55,620 nucleotides of DNA from an uncultured Burkholderiales bacterium (GCA_903831655.1 CAIKYO010000126.1:1-55620); one strand, 5' to 3'. Positions 9,075 to 17,868 are shown, counted from the first letter of the stretch. Numbers and translations: made by a program. Notes: generated by a model not told the origin, from the letters alone.

Positions 9075-10178
9075 TTGTTTAATCAAACTGCATTCATAGA
9101 AAAAATCAGGACAGTTGGATTTTCGCTTGGATTTTCTCAAATCGGCATCACCTCTGCTGATATTTCTCATGCTGAGCCTGCTTTTTTAGCATGGTTAGAC
9201 AAGGGCTTTCATGGCGAGATGCAGTACATGAGTCAACACGGAACCAAACGAACTCGACCAGCTGAGTTGGTACCTGGCACAGTGAGCATTGTGAGCGCCA
9301 GCATGAACTACTTGCCCAGCAATGGCGAGAGTTGGATCTCAAAGGAATGGCAAGCCCTCGAGCGTGCCGATCAAGGAGTCATCAGTGTTTACGCCAGAGG
9401 ACGTGACTATCACAAAGTGTTGCGCCAAAGGCTTCAAAAACTGGCCACTTTCATGGCGCAAGAGCTCGATCCATTGGGCTACCGCGTGTTCACCGACTCG
9501 GCTCCTGTGATGGAGGTGGAACTGGCCAAACAAGCTGGGCTTGGATGGAGGGGCAAAAACACGCTCTTGCTGAATCGCGAGGGGGGGTCGATGTTTTTTT
9601 TAGGAGAAATCTACCTAAGCGTTGATTTGAGCGCCCACGCCCCTACCCTCCCCACCGAATCGCACTGCGGGAGTTGCACCGCTTGCGTAGACGTGTGCCC
9701 AACCCAGGCCATTGTCGAGCCCTACTTGCTGGATGCGAGACGCTGCATTTCATACCTAACCATCGAACATCCTGGCTCCATCGATGTCGCTCTCAGGCCT
9801 TTGATGGGCAATCGAATCTATGGCTGTGATGATTGTCAGCTGATTTGCCCTTGGAATAAATTTGCCAAGCTCACCACCTTGAGCGACTTTGATGCGAAGG
9901 CTCATTTGACCCACCAGTCGCTCCTTAGCTACTGGTCTTGGAGTGAAGAGGAGTTTCTCAATCACACCCAAGGCTCACCCATTCGAAGAATTGGTTATGA
10001 GAGATGGCTCAGAAATCTCTGCATTGCATTGGGCAATGCGTTGCGTCAATCCCATTTGAGCGCAAACATTCACCAAGACATTCGAGCCGCTTTGAGTGAG
10101 CGCTTGACTTACCCAAGCGCGTTGGTCCAAGAACATTTGAACTGGGCTTTGCAACAACACACTTCATCATTGCCATGA
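9075..10178 (+). CDS. queG: epoxyqueuosine reductase QueG
   Basis: Cobalamin- and iron-sulfur-dependent enzyme that reduces epoxyqueuosine to queuosine at tRNA position 34. An N-terminal DUF1730 region is followed by two ferredoxin-like [4Fe-4S] motifs, CGSCTACVDVCPTQA and a later CDDCQLICPW. The start is uncertain. A GTG at 9042 would overlap the divergent tsaE and has no ribosome-binding site. The TTG at 9075 has AAGGA 9 nt upstream and gives the usual N-terminal length (367 residues), so it is preferred. The stop overlaps the next gene's ATG by 4 nt. Confidence 0.95.
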   Translation: MFNQTAFIEKIRTVGFSLGFSQIGITSADISHAEPAFLAWLDKGFHGEMQYMSQHGTKRTRPAELVPGTVSIVSASMNYLPSNGESWISKEWQALERADQGVISVYARGRDYHKVLRQRLQKLATFMAQELDPLGYRVFTDSAPVMEVELAKQAGLGWRGKNTLLLNREGGSMFFLGEIYLSVDLSAHAPTLPTESHCGSCTACVDVCPTQAIVEPYLLDARRCISYLTIEHPGSIDVALRPLMGNRIYGCDDCQLICPWNKFAKLTTLSDFDAKAHLTHQSLLSYWSWSEEEFLNHTQGSPIRRIGYERWLRNLCIALGNALRQSHLSANIHQDIRAALSERLTYPSALVQEHLNWALQQHTSSLP

Positions 10179-11248
10179 AGCGGTTCACCCACCAACTCAA
10201 GAGGAGGGGTTCGAGTGAGGTGTTGCAGTGGAGCAGCACCGAGGAGGAGACCTTATTGGAAAGCGCTCGCACACAAGGTATCGATTTACCAAGCAGTTGC
10301 GAAAACGGCACTTGTCGCACTTGCTTGATGAAGTCAATTGCCCCCCATCCTCTGGTGAGCTACAAGACCGATTGGCCTGGGGTGAGCCTTGAGGAGAGAC
10401 AAGCTGGTTATTTGTTGCCATGTGCAGCCCATGCCCATGAATCCATCACCTTTGAGGCAATCCCTTTGCTGCCAATGCAATATCAAAAGGCAATTTGCGT
10501 GGTCTTTGAAAACGATCAATTGTTGGTGCTGAGTAAACCCAGTGGTTTGTTATCTGTACCCGGTAAAGGTCCTGAGAAACAGGATTCTTTGACCACCCGG
10601 GTTCAAGCATTGAGAGGCCCAAATTTGCTGAATGTGCATCGTTTGGACCAATCCACATCAGGCCTCATTGTCATGGCCAAAGGCCAGGCTCATCACAGAA
10701 CCCTGTCCATGTCGTTTGCCAGTCAATCCGTTCATAAACGCTACTTGGCCGTGGTCAGTGGTCACATTGAGGCATCCAAAGATTGGCAAACAATTGATCT
10801 GCCCATTCACGCGCATTGGCCTGATCGACCTAAAAGACGTGTGCACGAAGATGGAAAACCCAGTCAAACTCGCTACAGAGCTTGGGCTAACAACGAGCAG
10901 AGCTCTTTGTTAGAAATTGAACCCTTGAGCGGCAGGACCCATCAAATCAGAGTTCACTTGCAAGCCATTGGACACCCCATCTGGGGAGATCAGCTGTATG
11001 CCCCACAAAATGTGGCCAACGCCAGCCCACGACTTTTGCTGCACGCTTGGAGCCTCACGCTCAAGGACCCCTTGAGCGGTGAAACACTCCACTTTCAGAC
11101 CCCCGCGCCCCTCTCAATCGGTATCCCCTCGACCAAAAGCCAAAATGCAGCTCACGATGATCCACCGCCCAAAGCGGTGCTAGAGCACATTCTTCATGCC
11201 TTGTGTTGGGATGAGATCATCCGTTTTTCCGATATTGGCAAGCCATGA
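10175..11248 (+). CDS. rluA: ferredoxin-RluA pseudouridine synthase fusion
   Basis: A 357-residue two-domain protein. Residues 1-95 look like a plant-type [2Fe-2S] ferredoxin: Cys42-x4-Cys47-x2-Cys50-x32-Cys83, with the core CENGTCRTC. Residues 103-320 are an RluA-type pseudouridine synthase without an S4 domain: KPSGLLSVPG, the catalytic HRLDQSTSG with Asp158, and GRTHQIRVH. The segments LLSVPG and the DLP-W-P-RP motif match true RluA, which in E. coli modifies 23S rRNA U746 and tRNA U32. A short C-terminal tail of about 35 residues has no recognised domain. The gene overlaps queG by 4 nt (ATGA). The fusion reads through one continuous frame. Confidence 0.9.
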   Translation: MKRFTHQLKRRGSSEVLQWSSTEEETLLESARTQGIDLPSSCENGTCRTCLMKSIAPHPLVSYKTDWPGVSLEERQAGYLLPCAAHAHESITFEAIPLLPMQYQKAICVVFENDQLLVLSKPSGLLSVPGKGPEKQDSLTTRVQALRGPNLLNVHRLDQSTSGLIVMAKGQAHHRTLSMSFASQSVHKRYLAVVSGHIEASKDWQTIDLPIHAHWPDRPKRRVHEDGKPSQTRYRAWANNEQSSLLEIEPLSGRTHQIRVHLQAIGHPIWGDQLYAPQNVANASPRLLLHAWSLTLKDPLSGETLHFQTPAPLSIGIPSTKSQNAAHDDPPPKAVLEHILHALCWDEIIRFSDIGKP

Positions 11249-11308
11249 TCTGATGCTTAGAATGTCCATTTAACACTTGAAAACACCACCGTCACCAAAG
11301 GATTTACC

Positions 11309-12490
11309 ATGAATGAAGTCGTCATCACCAGTGCCGTTCGAACGGCCATCGGCACCTTTGGTGGCCGCTTAAAGGACACTCCCGTGACAGAGATGGCAAC
11401 CACCGTTGTTCGCCACGCCATAGAGCGCTCCAAGATCGAGCCCAAGGACGTCGAACAACTGGTCATGGGACATGTGGTGAGCTCTCAACCCAGTGATTTG
11501 TACCTCTCACGCGTGAGTGCCATTAACGCACGTTGCTCTCCCAGTGTCACAGCTTTCAACGTCAATCGCTTGTGCGGCTCAGGTCTTCAGGCCTTGGTCT
11601 GTGCCGCTCAATCCATTCAACTCGGAGACACCCATGTGGCGGTATCTGCGGGAGCAGAGAACATGAGCAAAGGACCTTTCATCAGCAACTCCAATCGCTT
11701 TGGTCAACGCATGGGGGACTCCACTTTGGTTGACATGATGGTGGGCGCTTTGCACGATCCCTTTGAGAGAATACACATGGGTGTGACCGCAGAAAACGTG
11801 GCTCAGAAATGGGGGATCACGCGAGACATGCAAGATGCCCTCGCACTTGAGAGTCACCACAGAGCACAAAAAGCAATTGAGAACGGCTACTTCAAGGACC
11901 AAATCGTCCCCATGGAACTCAAGTCTCGCAAAGGCATTGAGGCTTGGCAAACCGATGAGCACGTGAGACTGAATGCGACGAGCGAGGACTTCAGCAAACT
12001 CAAACCCGTCTTCCTTAAAGACAATGGAACCGTCACAGCGGGAAACGCCTCAGGCATCAACGACGCAGCTGCAGCTTTGGTTCTGATGAATGCACAAACA
12101 GCGCAGGCTCGTGGCTTAAAACCCATGGCACGACTGGTGAGCTATGCGCATGCTGGGGTGGAGCCCAAATACATGGGCATCGGCCCCGTGCCCGCTAGCC
12201 TTGCAGCCCTTAAAAAGGCTGGACTGAGTGTGAGTGACTTGGATGTGATTGAAGCCAATGAAGCATTTGCGGCTCAAGCCTGCGCGGTGATCAAAGACCT
12301 TGGTCTAGACCCGGCAAAAGTCAATCCCAACGGTTCGGGCATTTCGCTTGGGCACCCCATTGGCGCAACCGGTGCGCTGATCACTGTCAAAGCCCTCCAC
12401 GAATTGCACCGCATCCAAGGGCGATACGCCTTGGTTACGATGTGTATCGGAGGGGGACAAGGGATAGCTGCAATTTTTGAAAGACTCTAA
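11309..12490 (+). CDS. acetyl-CoA C-acetyltransferase (thiolase)
   Basis: Biosynthetic/degradative thiolase of 393 residues, the standard family length. The nucleophile Cys89 lies in [11 protein letters not shown]. His349 is in GHPIGATG and Cys379 in MCIGGGQG, completing the active site. It condenses two acetyl-CoA or cleaves 3-ketoacyl-CoA; a role in polyhydroxybutyrate synthesis (PhaA/BktB-like) is possible but no pha genes adjoin it. AAAGGA lies 7 nt before the ATG. It appears to stand alone. Confidence 0.94.
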   Translation: MNEVVITSAVRTAIGTFGGRLKDTPVTEMATTVVRHAIERSKIEPKDVEQLVMGHVVSSQPSDLYLSRVSAINARCSPSVTAFNVNRLCGSGLQALVCAAQSIQLGDTHVAVSAGAENMSKGPFISNSNRFGQRMGDSTLVDMMVGALHDPFERIHMGVTAENVAQKWGITRDMQDALALESHHRAQKAIENGYFKDQIVPMELKSRKGIEAWQTDEHVRLNATSEDFSKLKPVFLKDNGTVTAGNASGINDAAAALVLMNAQTAQARGLKPMARLVSYAHAGVEPKYMGIGPVPASLAALKKAGLSVSDLDVIEANEAFAAQACAVIKDLGLDPAKVNPNGSGISLGHPIGATGALITVKALHELHRIQGRYALVTMCIGGGQGIAAIFERL

Positions 12491-12576
12491 CCCTTAAAGT
12501 CACTTCAGAGGTGCATTCACCAAGCTCTGGGGCTCACAAAGCCTGACCCAGACCAACTTTGCACGAACGACAAAAA

Positions 12577-12599
12577 GCAACAAGAATCTATTTCTTGCT
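12577..12599 (-). terminator. candidate terminator downstream of the small protein gene
   Basis: On the minus strand the hairpin CAAGAA-ATAGA-TTCTTG (12597-12581) is followed after TTGC by TTTTTG. It lies about 55 bp beyond the stop of the small gene at 12652. The thiolase gene ends convergently at 12490. Low GC in the stem makes the call tentative. Confidence 0.3.
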
Positions 12600-12651
12600 G
12601 GGGCCCAGTCAAAAAACCAACCCCACTCAAATTTCGGTGGTGATTGCTCTT

Positions 12652-12849
12652 TTAAGCGTAGGTATTGACGTGACTACCCTGGGTGAGAGTAGCGATCAAT
12701 TGCGCCGTGGGCGCAGTCGAGGGAGCCGTAGCTGACGCGACTGGTGCTGGTGCTTGCATTGCGACCTTGGCTTGCTGCCACTGCGCCACGCTACTCTGAG
12801 CTGCACTCATCGCTTGTGCACCACCGCCTGAACCGATTCTCATTCCCAT
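12652..12849 (-). CDS. small uncharacterised protein ending in GSHVNTYA
   Basis: A 65-residue protein rich in Ala, Gln, Ser, Thr and Pro, with no signal peptide or membrane segment. The start at 12849 is supported by AAGGGG 8 nt upstream; longer readings from 12900 lack this. The C-terminus GSHVNTYA and the alternating small/Gln residues resemble short proteins annotated as putative motility proteins of the YjfB family, but I cannot confirm this. No flagellar or chemotaxis gene is nearby. It is divergent from the ATP-grasp gene with 207 bp between them. Confidence 0.6.
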   Translation of the reverse strand: MGMRIGSGGGAQAMSAAQSSVAQWQQAKVAMQAPAPVASATAPSTAPTAQLIATLTQGSHVNTYA

Positions 12850-13056
12850 GTTAATTCCCCTTGAGAGTGCTATCGAACACAACATGACGTCTTTAAACAC
12901 TTCTACACTGGGTGAATCGGATCGGATTGAGTTAACTTGAGTGATTGTTTTGTAAAGTAATTTGGCTCATTCTTGTAGTGGATCAATTGTCCAATGACCC
13001 TCAAATCTCCAGAAATGCTAAAGTGGTGAACTACAACAGCTGATTGAAAGTCATCC

Positions 13057-14304
13057 ATGTCTCACTTGCTCGTCATCGATTTACCTGGGGGAAACGACAG
13101 TGACATTTTGCAAGCCGCGCTCGACAGAGGCGACAGCTTCACGTTCCTGACCTCAGACTTGAATTTGTATCTGAGCCAACCCAAGGTGAAGGCCCTCCTT
13201 GAACAAGCTCATGAACTCGTTGAGGTCAAAGGCTTTGAGTGGGATGAGGTACTGAGGGCCGTGCAGAAATCCAATCAAAACAAAACCATCCAAGCGGTTA
13301 TTTGTTTGATAGAGATCCGTTTGCTGGAGGCCTCTAAGATTGCACGCGCTTTGAACTTGAGGTATTTGAACCATGAGAGTGCGGTGCTCTTGAGAGACAA
13401 ATTCAATGTCAGAGACCGTTTGGCCAAGCTAGGTATTGCCCAACCTCCCTTTGCGCTCGCCACCACCACCCAAGAGATCAAAGAAGCGGTGAAGCGGCTT
13501 GGGTTGCCAGTGCTCATCAAACCCGCCGACGGTTATGGCTCACAAAATGTTGTGGTGCTGCAAACCGAAATGGATCTTGACCCTTTGGTGAGCCCAGTTG
13601 AGATCATGCTCCCCTCTAGAGCGGACTACGGGCTGGGGGTGATGGCCAATGACCGACTGCTGGTCGAGCGTTACATGCAAGGCAGCTTCGTTGGCGTTGA
13701 CACCTTTAGCCTCAATGGAGAACATCGGTTTTTAGGGGTGAATGTAAAAAAAATGTTTCCTCCCCCCTCCTTTGCCATTGAGGGCGGGTGCTTCATGCCA
13801 AGAACCCAAGAACACGCCGAACTCGAGCATTATGTGTTCTCCATTTTGGATGCGGTGGGCTTTGATTGCGGAGCCACACACATTGAGATGATGTTGACAC
13901 AAGAGGGCCCCAGACTCATCGAGATCAATCCAAGACTCGTTGGAGCGAAAATCGCTCGCTTGGTTGGATTTGCCATGAACCGATCGATTCATTCAGACTT
14001 GATTGACATTCACTTGGGTCAATGGCCCAAAGACTTGGATACACCCAGACCCTACCAAGTGGCTGTGTCTCGTTGGTTTACCTCTGCGGTGAGTGGCGTG
14101 ATCAACGCCATCACTGAACCCACTTGGAGGGATCCCAATGTGAAATGCGTGGAAATCTTCAAACAAGCAGGAGACCGCGTCATTCCCGCTTTCGAAAACG
14201 CGGCACGCTTGGGCTATGTCATGACATGTGGGAGTGACGAAGCTCAGGCGGAACAACTGGCCATGCGCTTCATTGAGGACACCGACATCTCAATTCTCAC
14301 CTGA
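13057..14304 (+). CDS. ATP-grasp ligase of unknown substrate
   Basis: A 415-residue protein with an N-terminal Rossmann-like preATP-grasp region (about 1-110). The ATP-grasp core follows: the lysine segment LPVLIKPADGYGSQNV, a VERYMQGSFVGVD segment, and the metal-binding LIEINPRLVGAKIA. This layout is that of carboxylate-amine ligases such as dipeptide or amino-acid ligases and carbamoyl-phosphate-like enzymes. No partner lyase, transporter or peptide biosynthetic gene lies beside it, so the substrate is unknown. It is convergent with ribA. Confidence 0.85.
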   Translation: MSHLLVIDLPGGNDSDILQAALDRGDSFTFLTSDLNLYLSQPKVKALLEQAHELVEVKGFEWDEVLRAVQKSNQNKTIQAVICLIEIRLLEASKIARALNLRYLNHESAVLLRDKFNVRDRLAKLGIAQPPFALATTTQEIKEAVKRLGLPVLIKPADGYGSQNVVVLQTEMDLDPLVSPVEIMLPSRADYGLGVMANDRLLVERYMQGSFVGVDTFSLNGEHRFLGVNVKKMFPPPSFAIEGGCFMPRTQEHAELEHYVFSILDAVGFDCGATHIEMMLTQEGPRLIEINPRLVGAKIARLVGFAMNRSIHSDLIDIHLGQWPKDLDTPRPYQVAVSRWFTSAVSGVINAITEPTWRDPNVKCVEIFKQAGDRVIPAFENAARLGYVMTCGSDEAQAEQLAMRFIEDTDISILT

Positions 14305-14335
14305 GCCTAAGGCTTTGAGGGTACCGCAGCCTTGC

Positions 14336-14956
14336 TCAGTCCTTTGACTCCAAAGCTTCGGTCTGGGCGAAAAGGTGGCCCATTTTGATTTCTTTCGTTT
14401 CCAAGTAATTGGCATTGAAGGGATTCAATCCCACGTGGTGCTCAGCCCGCAACACATCAAAGCCCAAATGTTCGATCGCAACTATTTTTTCTGGATTGTT
14501 GGTGAGCAGCCTAAGAGCACGAACATGAAAGTGCTCTAACATGCCTTTGCAAACTTCGTAGCTGCGTTGGTCATCTTTGAAGCCCAAGAGGCGATTGGCT
14601 TGAACTGTATCAGCCCCTTTTTCTTGCAACTGATAGGCTTTGATCTTGTTCACAAGCCCAATGCCTCGTCCCTCTTGGCGCAGGTAGAGCAAAATGCCTC
14701 GACCTTCTTTGGCAATTTTTTCAAAAGCACTTTTGAGCTGTGGACCACAATCGCAACGCAGACTGAACAACGTGTCACCCGTCATGCACTCCGAATGAAT
14801 CCTTGCTAAAACAGGGGTGCTCTCATCCAAGTGGCCAAGTGTGATGGCCAAATGCTCCTTGCCTGTGCTCAACTCTTTGAACGCATGCAATTCAAAAGTC
14901 GCCCACTCGGTGGGCAACGCACAACTGGCTTGATATTCAATGACACTTTGATTCAT
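14336..14956 (-). CDS. ribA: GTP cyclohydrolase II
   Basis: Opens GTP to the pyrimidine precursor that starts riboflavin synthesis. The 206-residue protein is the stand-alone RibA form, without a fused RibB domain. The zinc site is visible as Cys-x10-Cys-x-Cys in CMTGDTLFSLRCDC, followed by LRQEGRGIGL, the family signature. The ATG at 14956 follows GAGG at 4-nt spacing, and this Shine-Dalgarno lies inside a hairpin (see 14959-14986). No other rib gene is adjacent. Confidence 0.96.
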   Translation of the reverse strand: MNQSVIEYQASCALPTEWATFELHAFKELSTGKEHLAITLGHLDESTPVLARIHSECMTGDTLFSLRCDCGPQLKSAFEKIAKEGRGILLYLRQEGRGIGLVNKIKAYQLQEKGADTVQANRLLGFKDDQRSYEVCKGMLEHFHVRALRLLTNNPEKIVAIEHLGFDVLRAEHHVGLNPFNANYLETKEIKMGHLFAQTEALESKD

Positions 14957-14958
14957 AA

Positions 14959-14986
14959 GGCCTCAATTCTAAATCGGAGTGAGGCC
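14959..14986 (-). promoter_or_regulatory. hairpin covering the ribA ribosome-binding site
   Basis: A perfect 7-bp inverted repeat, GGCCTCA and TGAGGCC, separated by 14 nt. On the ribA strand its 3' arm contains the GAGG Shine-Dalgarno, so folding would hide the ribosome-binding site. It does not show the conserved core of an FMN riboswitch. A second short dyad (TTCCC/GGGAA) lies just upstream on the same strand. Confidence 0.4.
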
Positions 14987-15110
14987 CTGGTTCCCTGAGG
15001 GGAAAAATCATGGACATTGTTCAACACGAGTACCCTCTCTGGCTCAGACCCTATGGATCCTAAAAAACAAAGGATGGATGCGCAAAGGCCACTCGTGTCC
15101 AAAGGCTTCT

Positions 15111-16136
15111 TTATGCGCCATTGGGCCGTTCGATGGCCAGACCAAACTCACGGGCTAACAAGGCATAGGAGGCTCTTTGCACGGCGTGATCATGCGCCCA
15201 AGTGATCACCACTATTTCATCGAGCTCCAATTGGTCTGCCAAGTCATTGAGTTTTTGAGCCACTTGAGAGGGCTTACCAATGAAAGCCTTTTGCTCAAGC
15301 TGTTTCAAATGTGGAATTTCAGCCTCTGAGAATGACTCCGCCGCACGCTCTGGACTGAGCATGGGTCCGATGCGCCCGAGTTGACGATCCAATTTCCAGC
15401 GAGCGCGGCTCGAAAATTGAAATCGAGCCTCCTCCTCAGTCTCTGCAGTGAGCGCCCACACACACACCACGGCTTTTGGCTTTGGATTTTCCTCTGTGGC
15501 TCTAAAGTGATGGCGGTACAACTCAAGCGCTTGCGCCGAGCCCGCGCCATCGGTGATGAAATGGGCATAGGCATAGGGTAGACCCAAGTGAGCTGCGAGT
15601 TGCGCGCCGTAATCTGAGGAGCCCAAGACCCAAATATCAGGCCTGCTTTGCGACTGAGGGTAAGCAAAGACGCCGTGTCCTGGATGCCCCACAGGCATGG
15701 TCTCTCCAGCAAGCCAGGCCTTGAGCTCTAAAATTTGTTGGGGAAAGCGATCGGAGGCATATCGATCAGGATTGAGAATTTGAGCAGTCCTTTGATCACT
15801 TCCAGGAGCACGCCCAACACCCAAATCGATGCGCCCCGGGGCCAATTCGTTGAGCACCCTGAATTGTTCAGCGACCTTTAAGGAAGCATAGTGGGGGAGC
15901 ATGACACCGGCACTGCCAATTCTGATCCGATCGGTCTTGGCCGCAATGGCCGCCATCAAAATCTCTGGGGCCGTGCCGACAATGCTCGGATGTGAGTGGT
16001 GCTCACTCACCCAAAAACGGTGATAACCCAAGTCTTGAACAAACTGGGCCAAGCCCACGGTTTGAGAGATCACTTGGCCGTGAGACACCCCTTGAGCCGC
16101 CACGGACTGATCAAGAACGGAGAGTTTCAAGGTCAT
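15111..16136 (-). CDS. LLM class flavin-dependent oxidoreductase
   Basis: A 341-residue luciferase-like monooxygenase of the single-component MsnO8/YhbW type. Visible family segments include FWVSEHHSHPSIVGTAPEIL near the N-terminus, RIRIGSAGVMLPHYASLKVAEQF and the GRIDLGVGRAPGSD turn that binds FMN phosphate. The C-terminal IVVITWAHDHAVQRASY is also typical. Substrate is not predictable. It lies 18 bp downstream of ettA on the same strand and may be co-transcribed with it. Confidence 0.9.
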   Translation of the reverse strand: MTLKLSVLDQSVAAQGVSHGQVISQTVGLAQFVQDLGYHRFWVSEHHSHPSIVGTAPEILMAAIAAKTDRIRIGSAGVMLPHYASLKVAEQFRVLNELAPGRIDLGVGRAPGSDQRTAQILNPDRYASDRFPQQILELKAWLAGETMPVGHPGHGVFAYPQSQSRPDIWVLGSSDYGAQLAAHLGLPYAYAHFITDGAGSAQALELYRHHFRATEENPKPKAVVCVWALTAETEEEARFQFSSRARWKLDRQLGRIGPMLSPERAAESFSEAEIPHLKQLEQKAFIGKPSQVAQKLNDLADQLELDEIVVITWAHDHAVQRASYALLAREFGLAIERPNGA

Positions 16137-16154
16137 GAGGAGAGCAGTCCTTCC

Positions 16155-17816
16155 TTACTTAAGTGCCTTGAATCTCACACGCTTGGGCTTGGCGCCCTCT
16201 TCACCCAAACGCTTGCGTTTGTCGGCCTCATACTCTTGGTAGTTACCGTCAAAGAAGTACCATTGAGAATCGCCTTCACAAGCCAAAATGTGAGTGGCAA
16301 TGCGGTCCAAGAACCAGCGGTCATGGCTGATCACCATCACGCAGCCCGCAAACTCAAGCAGCGCATCCTCCAAAGCTCGCAAGGTCTCCACATCCAAGTC
16401 ATTGGAGGGCTCATCCAAGAGCAAGGTGTTGGCACCCGCAATCAAGGTTTTGGCCAAGTGCAGCCTTCCTCTCTCACCACCGGAGAGGGTACCCACTCTC
16501 TTTTGTTGATCACCACCGTTGAAGTTGAAGCGACCGCAATAAGCACGGCTTGCCATTTCGAACTTGCCAACGGTCAAAATATCGAGTCCGCCAGAGACAT
16601 CTTCCCAAACCGTTTTCTCGTTGCTCAAATCATCTCGGGTCTGATCTACAAAGGCCATGCGAACTGTAGACCCAATCTTCACCTCTCCTTGGTCGGGTTG
16701 TTGGTGCCCGGCAATCATTCTGAACAAAGTTGACTTACCCGCACCATTGGGACCAATGATGCCCACGATCGCGCCAGGAGGCACCTTGAAGCTCAAGTTA
16801 TCGATGAGCAAACGATCTCCGAAGGACTTGCTGACACCCAAAAATTCAATGGCCTCGTTGCCCAATCGCTCTGCAACGGGGATGAAGATCTCAGAGGTTT
16901 CATTTCTTTGCTGGTACTCAAAACTAGAGAGCTCTTCAAACCTGGCAATACGAGCCTTGCTTTTGGCTTGACGCCCCTTGGGGTTTTGGCGCACCCATTC
17001 CAACTCCTTTTTAAGGGCCTTGGCGCGTGCTTCCTCACCCTTTTGCTCTTTCTCCAATCGATCTTGCTTTTGAGTCAACCAAGTGCTGTAGTTGCCCTTC
17101 CAAGGGATTCCGTGACCACGATCGAGTTCCAAAATCCACTCGGCTGCGTTATCAAGGAAATAACGATCATGGGTAATGGCCACCACCGTGCCAGAGAAGC
17201 GCTGCAAGAATTGCTCTAACCAATCCACCGATTCAGCATCCAAGTGATTGGTGGGCTCATCCAAGAGCAGCATATCGGGCTTGGAGAGCAGCAATCGGCA
17301 AAGGGCCACACGTCGTTTTTCTCCACCGGAGAGCTTATCAATCAACGCATCCCATGGGGGCAATCTGAGCGCATCAGCGGCTATCTCCAATTGGTGTTCG
17401 CTGTCCGTGCCTGCCGCAGCAATGATCGCCTCCAACTCCCCTTGTTCAGCAGCCAGTTTGTCAAAATCAGCATCTGGCTCGGCATAGGCCGCATAAATTT
17501 CCTCCAACCGGTTCTTGGCGGCCAGCACCTCACCCATCGCACCCTCCACCGCTTGTCTAACGGTCTGCGTTGGATCGAGCTCAGGCTCTTGTGGCAAATA
17601 CCCGATCTTTAGACCCGGCATTGGCGTGGCCTCGCCCTCAATCTCTTTGTCCAACCCAGCCATGATTTTGAGGAGCGTTGATTTTCCTGAACCGTTGGTT
17701 CCTAAAACGCCAATCTTTGCGCCTGGAAAGAAACTGAGCGAAATGTCCTTCAAAATGTGACGCTTGGGAGGAACGATTTTGCCGACACGATTCATCGTGA
17801 ATACATATTGGGCCAT
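16155..17816 (-). CDS. ettA: energy-dependent translational throttle protein EttA (ABC-F)
   Basis: A 553-residue ABC-F ATPase with two nucleotide-binding domains and no membrane segments. It binds the ribosomal E site and gates entry into elongation according to ATP/ADP. NBD1 has GTNGSGKSTLL, LSGGEKRRVALCR and LLLDEPTNHLD. The arm/linker follows, and NBD2 has GPNGAGKSTLF, LSGGERGRLHLAK and LLLDEPSNDLD. Length and the N-terminal MAQYVFTMNRVGKIVPPKR match EttA well. A hairpin-bearing leader precedes it. Confidence 0.96.
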   Translation of the reverse strand: MAQYVFTMNRVGKIVPPKRHILKDISLSFFPGAKIGVLGTNGSGKSTLLKIMAGLDKEIEGEATPMPGLKIGYLPQEPELDPTQTVRQAVEGAMGEVLAAKNRLEEIYAAYAEPDADFDKLAAEQGELEAIIAAAGTDSEHQLEIAADALRLPPWDALIDKLSGGEKRRVALCRLLLSKPDMLLLDEPTNHLDAESVDWLEQFLQRFSGTVVAITHDRYFLDNAAEWILELDRGHGIPWKGNYSTWLTQKQDRLEKEQKGEEARAKALKKELEWVRQNPKGRQAKSKARIARFEELSSFEYQQRNETSEIFIPVAERLGNEAIEFLGVSKSFGDRLLIDNLSFKVPPGAIVGIIGPNGAGKSTLFRMIAGHQQPDQGEVKIGSTVRMAFVDQTRDDLSNEKTVWEDVSGGLDILTVGKFEMASRAYCGRFNFNGGDQQKRVGTLSGGERGRLHLAKTLIAGANTLLLDEPSNDLDVETLRALEDALLEFAGCVMVISHDRWFLDRIATHILACEGDSQWYFFDGNYQEYEADKRKRLGEEGAKPKRVRFKALK

Positions 17817-17852
17817 GGGGATGATTTTCCTGTACTAAAAACTTGTGATCTC

Positions 17853-17868
17853 TGCTCTTGCGAGAGCA
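17853..17868 (-). promoter_or_regulatory. hairpin in the ettA leader
   Basis: A TGCTCT/AGAGCA stem with a 4-nt loop, about 40 nt before the ettA start. On the ettA strand an alternative pairing, ACTTG (17871-17867) with CAAGT (17845-17841), shares bases with it and is followed directly by TTTT. Two competing structures followed by a T tract is an attenuator-like layout, but the stems are short. Confidence 0.3.

Noticed and set aside
14957-15110. FMN riboswitch upstream of ribA
   Set aside because: The conserved FMN aptamer core is absent; only simple hairpins are visible.
15996-16733. 245-residue frame antisense to ettA and the LLM gene
   Set aside because: Antisense shadow spanning two real genes; no motif or ribosome site.
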